The notes under the pieces: generated by a model
The model's input: only the letters and a program-made list of their open reading frames with translations
The model's database searches: none
Told to the model about the DNA's origin: nothing
Program-made: the position numbers and the translations under genes
Shown: positions 37,951 through 45,485 of the stretch, piece after piece
How the letters are laid out: each line of letters begins with the position of its first letter
Numbering within the stretch: position 1 is the stretch's first letter
Source of the DNA: Campylobacter hyointestinalis subsp. lawsonii
GTDB taxonomy: Bacteria > Campylobacterota > Campylobacteria > Campylobacterales > Campylobacteraceae
NCBI RefSeq assembly: GCF_013372165.1
Contig: NZ_CP053828.1
Location: forward strand, 1,674,001-1,738,000
Direction of reading: 5' to 3'
DNA length: 64,000 nt

Positions 37951-38035
37951 GCGGACGTGGTGAAATTGGCAGACACGCCAGACTTAGGATCTGGTGCCTT
38001 ACGGTGTGGAGGTTCAAGTCCTCTCGTCCGCACCA
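37951..38035 (+). tRNA. tRNA-Leu (anticodon TAG)
   Basis: An 85-base class II tRNA: acceptor GCGGACG/CGTCCGC, stem CCAGA/TCTGG around CTTAGGA (anticodon TAG, CUA/CUG codons), a long variable arm, and CCA encoded. Last of the cluster. Confidence 0.95.
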
Positions 38036-38493
38036 TTACTACTTTTTATCACTTTTCTTAAACTTTCACAAATCACCAAAAAGCCTTGAAATCACATTAT
38101 AAAATAAATTAAGCTTTTATTTTGATATTTTTTCATTTGTTTTCACTAAAAAATATACCCAAAAGAAAAATACAAAATTCTAAAGTAATAATAAAATGAA
38201 AAGCTATACAATATTATAATTAGCTAAAAGCCACCACGCCACCACCACAAGGCCAAAAGCTAATAATCAGATATAAATTTTCAAATTTCTAAAATGATTT
38301 TTAAAATTCATTTTAAATTTAGTTTAAAATCCCTTTCATATCATTTAATGGCGATGAAATCACAATAGACAAAATAGCAACTTTATACTAGATTAAGCTA
38401 AATCAAATTCCAAATCAAACATCAAATTTAAATTAATGATATTTGCCACGCATAAAAATATAAATATTAAGAAAAATTTATGTTTAAGGCGAG
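38036..38493. other. Intergenic region, AT-rich with one CCACC-rich patch
   Basis: About 460 bases without a credible open frame on either strand. Most is A/T. A patch at 38231-38251 is rich in CCACC words, like the longer spacer at 39345-39655. No terminator with a clear T tail follows tRNA-Leu. This is the left edge of the accessory segment that ends near 43.4 kb. Confidence 0.5.
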
Positions 38494-38499
38494 TATAAT
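38494..38499 (+). promoter_or_regulatory. -10 box (TATAAT) for the carbonic anhydrase gene
   Basis: TATAAT preceded by GAG, about 90 bases ahead of the start codon. Transcription from near 38506 would place the perfect A/T hairpin at 38517-38568 inside the 5' leader. Confidence 0.5.
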
Positions 38500-38516
38500 A
38501 ACTGATTTTTATTATA

Positions 38517-38568
38517 AAAATAATTTAATTAATATAATTAAATTAAATTATATTAATTAAATTATTTT
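38517..38568 (+). repeat. Perfect 23-bp inverted repeat in the carbonic anhydrase leader
   Basis: The arms 38517-38539 and 38546-38568 are exact reverse complements made only of A and T, around the loop AAATTA. The ribosome site AAGGAG follows at 38580-38585. In RNA this would form a long, weak, temperature-sensitive stem just before the ribosome site; as DNA it could be an operator. Confidence 0.85.
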
Positions 38569-38590
38569 AAATTCATTCCAAGGAGAAATT

Positions 38591-39334
38591 ATGAGATTTT
38601 TAGCTATTTTGCTTTTTGGTTTTTTAATTGGTGCGAGTGGTTCTAATACTCATCACGATACGCCACATTGGGGTTATAGTGGTGATGGATCGCCAGAGCA
38701 TTGGGGAGATTTGGCGGATGAATTTCGCACCTGTAAATATGGCAAAAATCAATCGCCAATTGATATAGCTCAAACTACGAAATCCACGCTACAAAAGCCT
38801 ATATTTGATTATAAAAATAGCCCAAAAGAGCTTATCAATAACGGACACACTTTACAAGTGAGCTTCAATCCAGGTAGCACCCTAACATTTCAAGAGAAAA
38901 AATTCGAGCTTTTACAGATGCATTTTCACACGCCATCAGAATATACTTTTGATAAAAAGCACTATCCTATGGTGGCTCATTTGGTTCATAAGGCTAGTGA
39001 TGGGGAGCTTTTGGTATTGGCGATTATGTTTGATAAAGGTGGCGAAAATCCTGTGATTAAAGAGATTTGGGCGGACGCACCTACTAAGGTTGGAGAGAGT
39101 AGAAAACTAGCGAATTTAGCCTTAAGCGACCTAGTAAAAAATCTTCAAAATTATATTAAGCTAGTTGGCTCACTCACTACGCCACCATGCTCTGAGGGTG
39201 TGATCTGGTTGATAAATCGTGGCAATGCCTTTGCTTCAGATGAACAGATTAAATTTTTTACTAATATAATAGGTCAAAACAACCGCCCAATCCAAGATAT
39301 CAATGGCCGAAAAATCCTAGAAATATCTAAATAA
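38591..39334 (+). CDS. Alpha-class carbonic anhydrase, periplasmic
   Basis: A 247-residue protein with a signal peptide (residues 1-18) and an alpha-carbonic-anhydrase fold: HWGYSGDGSPEHWGDL, KNQSPIDI (about 55), zinc ligands in LQMHFHTPSEY (two His) and MVAHLVHKA (third His), and the substrate pocket GSLTTPPCSEGVIWLI (about 195). It interconverts carbon dioxide and bicarbonate in the periplasm, useful to a capnophile or for acid tolerance. AAGGAG precedes ATG 38591. It is isolated, bordered by odd spacers and next to a wrecked restriction locus, so gene transfer is plausible. Confidence 0.93.
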   Translation: MRFLAILLFGFLIGASGSNTHHDTPHWGYSGDGSPEHWGDLADEFRTCKYGKNQSPIDIAQTTKSTLQKPIFDYKNSPKELINNGHTLQVSFNPGSTLTFQEKKFELLQMHFHTPSEYTFDKKHYPMVAHLVHKASDGELLVLAIMFDKGGENPVIKEIWADAPTKVGESRKLANLALSDLVKNLQNYIKLVGSLTTPPCSEGVIWLINRGNAFASDEQIKFFTNIIGQNNRPIQDINGRKILEISK

Positions 39335-39739
39335 ATTTATAATCCATCCTTAAGCCACCACCGCCCAACAATCGCCCAATTCGGGCGACCAACCACCCGC
39401 GAAATTTCACGGACATCGTCATAGCAACTGCCACCACGCAAACCCCCAAATTCCGCCGTCGTCTAATAAGATTAGCTAAATTTAAATTTCTCAACCGCCA
39501 CCACAGCACCGCAGCGTCCAAAACCCACGCCACCATTGCCGACCCAAAAAGCAGCCCTCATATTCCGCCGCCAAAGATAGCCACCACCAACCAAATTCCA
39601 CCACATATCGTCGCAGTATCGCCAACCACCACAACACCTATTCGCACAAAATCGCATTAAAATATTGTAATTTAATCAATGAGAATATATAATACAAACC
39701 AAAAAACGCTATCAAAAATCAAATTTAAAGGTAATCAAA
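39335..39739. other. C-rich, G-poor spacer of about 300 bases
   Basis: From about 39345 to 39655 the plus strand is dense in CCACC, GCCACC and CGCC words, poor in G, and much richer in C than anything nearby. Open frames on the minus strand give low-complexity Arg/Gly/Trp-rich peptides with no ribosome sites, so I see no gene. A short patch at 38231-38251 has the same look. The base skew suggests a structural or strand-specific origin rather than coding. Confidence 0.6.
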
Positions 39740-40657
39740 ATGGCAAGCAACCACCAAAGAGAAGAATTACATAAAGCGATATGGTCCATCGCTGATGATT
39801 TGAGAGGTTCAGTAGATGGATGGGATTTTAAGCAGTATGTGCTAGGTGTTATGTTTTATAGATACATATCAGAAAATATAGCTAATTATATAAATGAAGG
39901 GGAGAGAGAAGCGACAGGCGATACCACTTTTGATTATGCGAATTTAGAAGATAGCGAGGCCGAATTAGAAAGGGATAATCTTGTCACAGAGAAAGGGTTT
40001 TTCATTCGTCCTTCAGAGTTGTTTTGCAATGTGATTAAATCAGCTAAAAGCGATACCGCTACATTCACAGATAACGAAGGTAAAACTAAAAATATAAAAG
40101 ATAATTTAAATGAATATTTAGAAATGATATTTAACAATATCGAAAACTCCGCCAAAGGCACGCAGAGTGAAGATGACTTTTCTGGGTTATTTGATGATAT
40201 AGATGTCAATAGCAATAAGCTAGGTGCCACAGTTGCTAAAAGAAATGAAAAACTTCTAAAAATATTAGATGGAATAGCTGGGATAAATTTAGGCAATTAT
40301 AAGGATAACAATATAGACGCATTTGGAGATGCTTATGAGTTTTTGATGTCTATGTATGCATCAAATGCTGGTAAATCAGGTGGAGAGTTCTACACACCAC
40401 AAGAGGTTAGCGAACTACTTACCAAACTCGCTATTTTGGATAAAAAAATAGACGATGAGGTATTTGAGATGGAGCTTGTAAGGCAACTAGAGGTAAATAT
40501 AGATTATATTTTGATGCTAGTTGCAAAATACCATAAATCAAATTGCAAAGACCAAGAGATACGAAACTCAATCGATAAAGCCATTAGAGCAAGCTTGTCA
40601 CTAAGATCTAAAAAAGATCTAATAGATCTAAAAATAGTTCTATCTTTTATGGATTGA
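39740..40657 (+). pseudogene. Type I restriction remnant: HsdM N-terminus fused to an HsdR C-terminal segment
   Basis: Residues 1-230 are the N-terminal part of an EcoR124-type HsdM methyltransferase (REELHKAIWSIADDLRGSVD, then AGKSGGEFYTPQEVSELLTK). The frame then passes near 40440 directly into the HsdR C-terminal domain (FEMELVRQLEVNIDYILMLV). Missing are the HsdM SAM and catalytic motifs, all of hsdS and the HsdR nuclease and helicase. After LRSKKDLID at 40627 the sequence leaves HsdR again; the HsdR tail resumes at 43143. No restriction or modification activity is expected. Confidence 0.85.
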
Positions 40658-40687
40658 TGCTTACATAGACATTTTTAATCTTTGTTG

Positions 40688-40798
40688 TTAATCTTGGATA
40701 ATGTTTGCAATAGTTTTAAGTTGATAATTCCACATATGAAGTATATCTTTTATGTCTTTTTCAAAAATATGCTTAGTTACTCCAGACAAAACCACACC
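40688..40798 (-). pseudogene. Unrecognised 35-codon coding-like remnant
   Basis: The minus strand reads VVLSGVTKHIFEKDIKDILH then MWNYQLKTIANIIQD and a stop. It begins immediately after a stop, with no start or ribosome site, so it looks like the tail of a lost gene at the left edge of the hsdR insertion. I do not recognise the family. Confidence 0.25.
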
Positions 40799-40822
40799 TT
40801 ATTAAAAAATTAAATTTAAGCC

Positions 40823-41254
40823 TTATGGATGAAAAAAAGGTAAATTAAAATGATTGCAAGTAAATATAAATATTAAGATAATAAATATACTACCATAAAA
40901 TGGGAGTGTGCTTACAGAAAAACAAATTTTAAAAGTTGATTTAACATCTTTTTTATATTTTTCTGGATTTACATTAAAAAAATTTTCATCACTATGCATT
41001 CTCGTAGCAATAATCTCCTCATATTGTTTTCTAAATAATCTTTCTTGTCTTAAATAATAAGAATCTAAAATCCAAAAAGCAATAAGAGGAATAAAAGCTA
41101 TATATTTATATTCAAATTTTAAGATTAAAGTGCTTATAACTAAAGCTACTGTCCATTTTTTTATTTCTAAAGAATTTGTGGCCATTCTTTTTATAATTTC
41201 TTGTAAATTTTTTACTTCTTCGGTAAGAATTTTTAATTTATTTTCTACTTCCAT
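40823..41254 (-). CDS. Small membrane protein paired with a TIR-like protein, candidate effector
   Basis: A 143-residue protein with an N-terminal coiled coil (about 1-28, NKLKILTEEVKNLQEIIK), a two-helix membrane hairpin (about 33-66, ending FIPLIAFWILDSYYLRQERL), a polar cytoplasmic loop, and a third membrane helix (about 112-134). The D-x-Y-Y-L-R-Q-E-R-L-F-R stretch after the hairpin looks like the conserved part of a family of small defence-linked membrane proteins, loosely SLATT-like; that is recollection, not a search result. It overlaps the TIR-like gene by ten bases, so the two are co-translated. A membrane-disrupting effector role is inference. Confidence 0.6.
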   Translation of the reverse strand: MEVENKLKILTEEVKNLQEIIKRMATNSLEIKKWTVALVISTLILKFEYKYIAFIPLIAFWILDSYYLRQERLFRKQYEEIIATRMHSDENFFNVNPEKYKKDVKSTFKICFSVSTLPFYGSIFIILIFIFTCNHFNLPFFHP

Positions 41255-41928
41255 CTTAAATTATACAATAACTCATTTAACTTTATTTCGTTCATATTTT
41301 TAATAATATCATCAATATTAAAAAAACATCTCATTGGTATTTTTTTATTCTCTTGAGAACTTTCTAATAAATTTTCAAGACCGAGTGTTATTTCTTTTGG
41401 ATTGAGCATATTTGCAATTTCTAATTCAAAATAAATCCAAGGGGATTCTGTAGTTTTATTATGCTTAATGTCTGCAATACTATTTTCACTTTCAAAAAAA
41501 ATAAAATATCGACTAGATTGTATCATCTGAGCAATAGCTGTCGTAATCATAATATGTAAATGTTTTAATACGGTATTAGTATTATATTGTTCAGCGAGCT
41601 TTATTTCAGCATCATATACAGATTGCCAATATAAAGAATCAATAAAAACTTTTATATTTTTACATTCACTTTCAATTTTTGATTTTATACTTAAAGCTTT
41701 TTCTATATCTTTGTATGAATGAGATAAAAATACACTTGTCTGTGAAATTTGAGGAAAAAAGCGATCTTGCATTTTTTTTCCATCAAAAGATCCATATCGA
41801 GGATTATAACATTCTTCAATTATATTATTAGTTAATTTTTTCTTATCTTCATCATATTCATTTTTTTTAGAAAAATAGTATGGATTTTCATTAATTTCAT
41901 TGATATTAATTTTAAAAATTTCGTTCAT
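41245..41928 (-). CDS. TIR-like domain protein, candidate defence signalling enzyme
   Basis: The 227-residue protein shows a TIR-type fold: first strand and loop TSVFLSHSYKD (about 64-74), second strand IKVFIDSLYW (about 92), RYFIFFESEN (about 140) and TESPWIYFELEIAN (about 160-173). Its Trp-x-x-x-Glu matches the catalytic-Glu box of TIR NADases. The N-terminal 60 residues are an unrecognised polar extension. ATG 41928 has AAGG upstream; a TTG at 41961 is a weaker alternative. Known bacterial TIR enzymes make NAD-derived signals that switch on a partner, as ThsB does for ThsA in Thoeris. The coupled membrane gene would be the partner; this pairing is inferred. Confidence 0.6.
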   Translation of the reverse strand: MNEIFKININEINENPYYFSKKNEYDEDKKKLTNNIIEECYNPRYGSFDGKKMQDRFFPQISQTSVFLSHSYKDIEKALSIKSKIESECKNIKVFIDSLYWQSVYDAEIKLAEQYNTNTVLKHLHIMITTAIAQMIQSSRYFIFFESENSIADIKHNKTTESPWIYFELEIANMLNPKEITLGLENLLESSQENKKIPMRCFFNIDDIIKNMNEIKLNELLYNLRWK

Positions 41929-42063
41929 ATAATATACCTTAATCTTTTTATAAATTATCAAGTAATTTTATATTGTATCGAAAAATAAATAACATTGTGT
42001 TTAAAGTTATTTAATTATTTCAACAATTTTCTTAATATTAAAATTAATTAATATTTATTAATA

Positions 42064-43141
42064 TTATACATTTATTATTTTAGGTTTTCCATTATCATCA
42101 TAATACATAGCCTTGTAACCTTGTTTAAATTCACTATAACCCCACTACCAACTATTACCATTTTTACTTTTTATTCTTTGTAAAAATCCTTTATTACATT
42201 GTGGGCATTGAATTTTTGGTTTGTTTTCATTATCTAGTATTTTAAATTCTTGATTCTTATCAATTCTTTGAATTTCACTAATTACTTCTTTTGTGATTTC
42301 TTCTAAGAACTGTTCTCTTCTTAATTCTGATATTTCTATCATTTTTTGTTGCTCAAACCACAACGCTGTCATGTCAGGAGTAATAAGTGATTTTGGAGAA
42401 AGTTTAATTAAATCTTTACCATTTTTAGTGGATTTGATAATTTGTTTTTTATCTTTACTTACTTTTATATGCTCTCTTTCAATTAAGGTTTCTATATGAT
42501 TAAATCTTGTTGCAAGTGTTTCTATACCACCACTTTCGCCTTTTTTTCTTTGTTTTTTTCATTAGCAATTTTTTAATTCTTTCATCAGACACATATTTTG
42601 CGACACTATTTAAATCTTTAAGTAGCATTATCATAGTGTAGTAATGGCGTGGCTTTGTTTGCTTTTTTCAATTTGTATAAAAGAGATTTTCCAATATCAC
42701 CATTTTTAAGTTAAATAAATCGTTTGTATTATTTTCATTATTCTCTTGTTCTTCTTCACCATCTACATTTTGCCAAAGACTTCTAAAACCACTTTTTGTT
42801 GTCTTGTTTTGAGTAGCGGTAAAAATTCTTTGATTTACTTCTAAATTAATTGTAGTAGTTTGATATTCTCTAGGATGAAAGAATTGGATAATAAATCTTT
42901 TAGCAATTAGATTATAAACAACTAATTCATCTTGAGTTAATTGTGATGAAATTTTATTTTGAGTAGGGATTATCCCATAGTGTGCTAAAATATTAGCATC
43001 ATTAAAAGCCTTGCTTTTTATTGTTGTATCACTACCAGCAATGAGATCTTGAATTTTATCATTATTTAAATTTTTCTTTATGATATTTAAAATATTTGGT
43101 GTTTCTTCAAAAATTGTTTCAGGTAAATATTGACAATTTGA
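42064..43141 (-). pseudogene. Decayed type IA topoisomerase (TopB/TraE-like), N-terminus missing
   Basis: Minus-strand fragments in order: QYLPETIFEETPNIL and KSKAFNDANILAHYGIIPT, then KYVSDERIKKLL, GGIETLATRFNHIETLIERE, LITPDMTALWFEQQKMIEI, and a C-terminal zinc-ribbon trace CPQCNKGFL. These follow the second half of topoisomerase III. The upstream edge lies exactly at the hsdR junction, just after the catalytic YPRS position, so the active-site Tyr is absent. At least two or three frameshifts (near 42690, 42640 and 42550) and a stop near 42145 break it further. Such topoisomerases travel with plasmids and integrative elements. Confidence 0.78.
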
Positions 43142-43142
43142 T

Positions 43143-43445
43143 GGATTTATCAATAAAATTAATACAAATACAGATGTAATGACAGATTGGGCTAAATTTG
43201 TCAAAGAACAAAAGGAGAGTGATCTAAAAAATTTAATAAAAGATGAAAATTTAAAAGAGAGCGAGACAAGAAAGTTTTTAGATAACTCTTTTAGAGATGG
43301 TCAGGTCAAAACAATAGGAACAGATATAGAAAAAATACTACCGCCTATGGGTAGATTTAACGGCGACAATAGAAATGAAAGAAAACAAGCAATAATCGAA
43401 AAATTATTGAAATTCTTTGATAAGTATTTTGGATTGGGTGTATAA
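43143..43445 (+). pseudogene. Detached 3' end of hsdR
   Basis: About 100 codons of the HsdR C-terminal domain: GFINKINTNTDVMTDWAKFV, then ESETRKFLDNSFRDGQVKT, ILPPMGRFNGDN and a closing KLLKFFDKYFGLGV. ATG 43179 inside it has no credible ribosome site and is not treated as a start. It continues the protein that breaks off at 40627. The following 276 bases hold no visible gene. Confidence 0.85.
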
Positions 43446-43721
43446 AAAAGCTCATTTTGGATTATAAGCTAGGGCATTTTTAAAAGAGCGTGGCGAAAAT
43501 ATCAGATAAAATCAAAAGCTAAAAATAGTAATAAATTTGATTTTAAACTACTGGGCAAAGTAAAATTTCTTTGCTGGTAATAATGGATTTTTAGGATATT
43601 TTACTTTATTTTTAATATGTTTAGTCAAATCCTAATAAAAGCCCTAAATGCGAGTTGAAATTTTATTTTATTAATAATTTTTCGCACTTCATTATTGTGG
43701 TGCAATTGGCAAGGTTTTAGG

Positions 43722-44465
43722 TTACTTGATCTTATATATGATCGGTACTTGAATTTTAATGGTTTTATGATGTTTGGGGAAGTTTCTTGAAGCTTTGATT
43801 ATGGTTTCTAACGCACTTTTATCAAGTATATCGTGACTTGATTTTTTGGTTATCTTAAGATCTTCGAGCTTTGAATTTTTTGTCCAAATAAACTCAAGCC
43901 AAATTTCGCCCTCAAGTCGCATTTTACGAGCGATCCTAGGATAAATCCCAGCTCTATCTATCGCGGTTTTTAACTCTTTTAAAAATGGATCGTCGCTATT
44001 TCCATAAGATAATGTTTGCATTTGTTCTGTAGCCTCGGCTGTTTTGGTTGTAGGCTCTTGCGTATTAGTTTGGGCAGTGCTAATGGCTTGGTTTTGATCA
44101 TTTATGGTTGTAGGTTTTTGTGGTATGGGTTTTTCAATGATTGGTTTTTTAAATTTATTTTTTATATGATGCGGTTTGATTGCTTTTATCTTTTTTGGTT
44201 TTTTAAATTCCTCTATCTTTTGTATAGGTTTTACTTGTTCTAGTATGGGCTCAGGCTCAGGCGGCTTTACTGAAAACTTTGAAAGCGATGATGATTTATT
44301 TAACGTGATTTGCTTTATACTTAGTAGAATTTCATCGCTTTTTTGCTGTTCAAATTTAATAGTAGTCGCAAATTGTATAAATGCAAAAATCATAGGCATA
44401 AATAGCAATGAAGTGATATAAAATGCTTGAAGCTTGTGGTTAAAATATGGACGAATGTATCTCAT
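43722..44465 (-). CDS. tonB: TonB, second copy, paired with the CfrA-like receptor
   Basis: The 247-residue protein has an N-terminal membrane anchor (about 16-34), a Pro/Lys-rich stretch (about 65-125, PPEPEPILEQVKP and KKIKAIKPHHIKNKFKKP), and a C-terminal TonB domain (about 150-247, YPRIARKMRLEGEIWLEFIW). The final gene of a minus-strand exbB–exbD–tonB unit. It is unrelated in spacer sequence to the tonB at 4048, so the two systems are separate. Confidence 0.92.
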   Translation of the reverse strand: MRYIRPYFNHKLQAFYITSLLFMPMIFAFIQFATTIKFEQQKSDEILLSIKQITLNKSSSLSKFSVKPPEPEPILEQVKPIQKIEEFKKPKKIKAIKPHHIKNKFKKPIIEKPIPQKPTTINDQNQAISTAQTNTQEPTTKTAEATEQMQTLSYGNSDDPFLKELKTAIDRAGIYPRIARKMRLEGEIWLEFIWTKNSKLEDLKITKKSSHDILDKSALETIIKASRNFPKHHKTIKIQVPIIYKIK

Positions 44466-44851
44466 TGCTCTTTTTCTGTGATGATTTGAAATTTATCGTG
44501 ATTTTTGAGTTTTAATAGATCTATTATCTGTATAAAACTCTCAAATTTAGCATTTTTGTCGCTTTTTAGCTCTACAAAAGTATCAAGGCTTAGATTTTCA
44601 AATTTAGATTTTATATCATCTATGCTTGTTTCTTTATCGTCTAAATAGAATTTATTATTTTCGTCTATTGTTATGAGAAGTTTTTTAATTTCATCGCTAA
44701 GACTTGCAGCAGACTGCGATTTTGGTAGGTTTATCTTTATCTCTCCTTGCGCGATGAAAGTAGATACGCTAAGTACTATAGCGAGTAAAACCAGCATTAT
44801 ATCGATAAATGGAATGATATTTAACCCTTCGTTTTTAGGCAATTTTATCAC
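44462..44851 (-). CDS. exbD: ExbD, second copy
   Basis: A 129-residue ExbD/TolR protein. LNIIPFIDIMLVLLAIVLSV (about 9-28) contains the conserved membrane Asp; a periplasmic domain follows. It overlaps both neighbours by a few bases (ExbB upstream, TonB downstream), showing tight co-translation. Confidence 0.92.
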   Translation of the reverse strand: MIKLPKNEGLNIIPFIDIMLVLLAIVLSVSTFIAQGEIKINLPKSQSAASLSDEIKKLLITIDENNKFYLDDKETSIDDIKSKFENLSLDTFVELKSDKNAKFESFIQIIDLLKLKNHDKFQIITEKEQ

Positions 44852-45272
44852 TATTTATCCTTGAAGCGTATCTGCTTGATAGCAAATTTATTTTTCTAAG
44901 CAAAGCGTTGTATGCCATTAGGCTAGGTATCGCTACAAAAAGCCCAAGAGCAGTTGCTTTTAAGGCCAAAGAGAGCCCTGAAACTACTGATTTTACGTCT
45001 ATATTTCCTACCATTCCCATATCATAAAACGTTATCATTATGCCTATGACCGTTCCTAAAAGCCCGACGTAAGGAGCATTTGAGTATATGATATATAAAG
45101 TAGTCAAATTTTCACTTATGCTATCTTCAAATTCATTTTGATTTTTATAGTCGTCGAAATTTATTTTTCTTAAAAATAAGATTCTTTCTATAACGCACCA
45201 TAAGGCTATAAAAGCCATAAATCCAAGTATTATGAATATAATAATGTCTATGTACTCTTTTAAGAATTGCAT
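44835..45272 (-). CDS. exbB: ExbB, second copy
   Basis: A 145-residue short-form ExbB with three membrane helices: IIIFIILGFMAFIALWCVIE (about 9-30), APYVGLLGTVIGIMITFYDM (about 67-88), and ALKATALGLFVAIPSLMAYN (about 105-125). The loop is shorter than in the 200-residue ExbB at 1005, so the two sets are distinct subfamilies rather than recent duplicates. Its promoter region is shared with the divergent receptor gene. Confidence 0.92.
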   Translation of the reverse strand: MQFLKEYIDIIIFIILGFMAFIALWCVIERILFLRKINFDDYKNQNEFEDSISENLTTLYIIYSNAPYVGLLGTVIGIMITFYDMGMVGNIDVKSVVSGLSLALKATALGLFVAIPSLMAYNALLRKINLLSSRYASRINSDKIA

Positions 45273-45328
45273 TTTTAGTCCTAATCTCTAATTTTTTGAT
45301 AATTATATTCAAATAAAAATAAATTTAA

Positions 45329-45374
45329 AATTAATATCAATATATAAGCTTATAAATTTTTATTGATATTAATT
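45329..45374. promoter_or_regulatory. 13-bp perfect inverted repeat between exbB and the CfrA-like gene, candidate Fur operator
   Basis: AATTAATATCAAT (45329-45341) and ATTGATATTAATT (45362-45374) are exact reverse complements 20 bases apart, midway in the divergent promoter region of two iron genes. The words match those upstream of the first exbB (ATTGATATT...). One regulator, most likely Fur, could bind both; this is inference. Confidence 0.6.
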
Positions 45375-45485
45375 ATTGAATTAATACTACTATATATAAT
45401 TTTAAAAATTATTATCAAAATTTATAAAAAATTCAACAAATTAATAATAAAATTTCAAAATCAATAAAAAACTATAAGGAAAAAA

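Larger units (their letters stand above)
40628..43142. mobile_element. 2.5-kb insertion splitting the hsdR 3' end
   Basis: HsdR reads SLRSKKDLID up to 40627 and resumes as GFINKINTNTDVMTDWAKFV from 43143; joined, these give an uninterrupted HsdR C-terminus. GAT occurs at both edges (40625-40627 and 43140-43142), a possible 3-bp target duplication. Inside are a short unknown remnant, a TIR-like/membrane gene pair and a decayed topoisomerase, all on the minus strand. No transposase or inverted ends are visible, so the mechanism is unknown. Confidence 0.65.

Noticed and set aside
39327-39657. Minus-strand frames giving Arg/Gly/Trp-rich peptides
   Set aside because: Artefacts of the C-rich spacer: no ribosome sites and low-complexity products.
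42668-43204. 178-codon minus-strand frame with a hydrophobic start that looks like a secreted protein
   Set aside because: The body is the central part of a topoisomerase; the hydrophobic start is antisense hsdR sequence across the insertion border.
43179-43445. 88-codon frame as an independent small gene
   Set aside because: It is the in-frame 3' end of hsdR, with HsdR sequence continuing upstream of the ATG to 43143.
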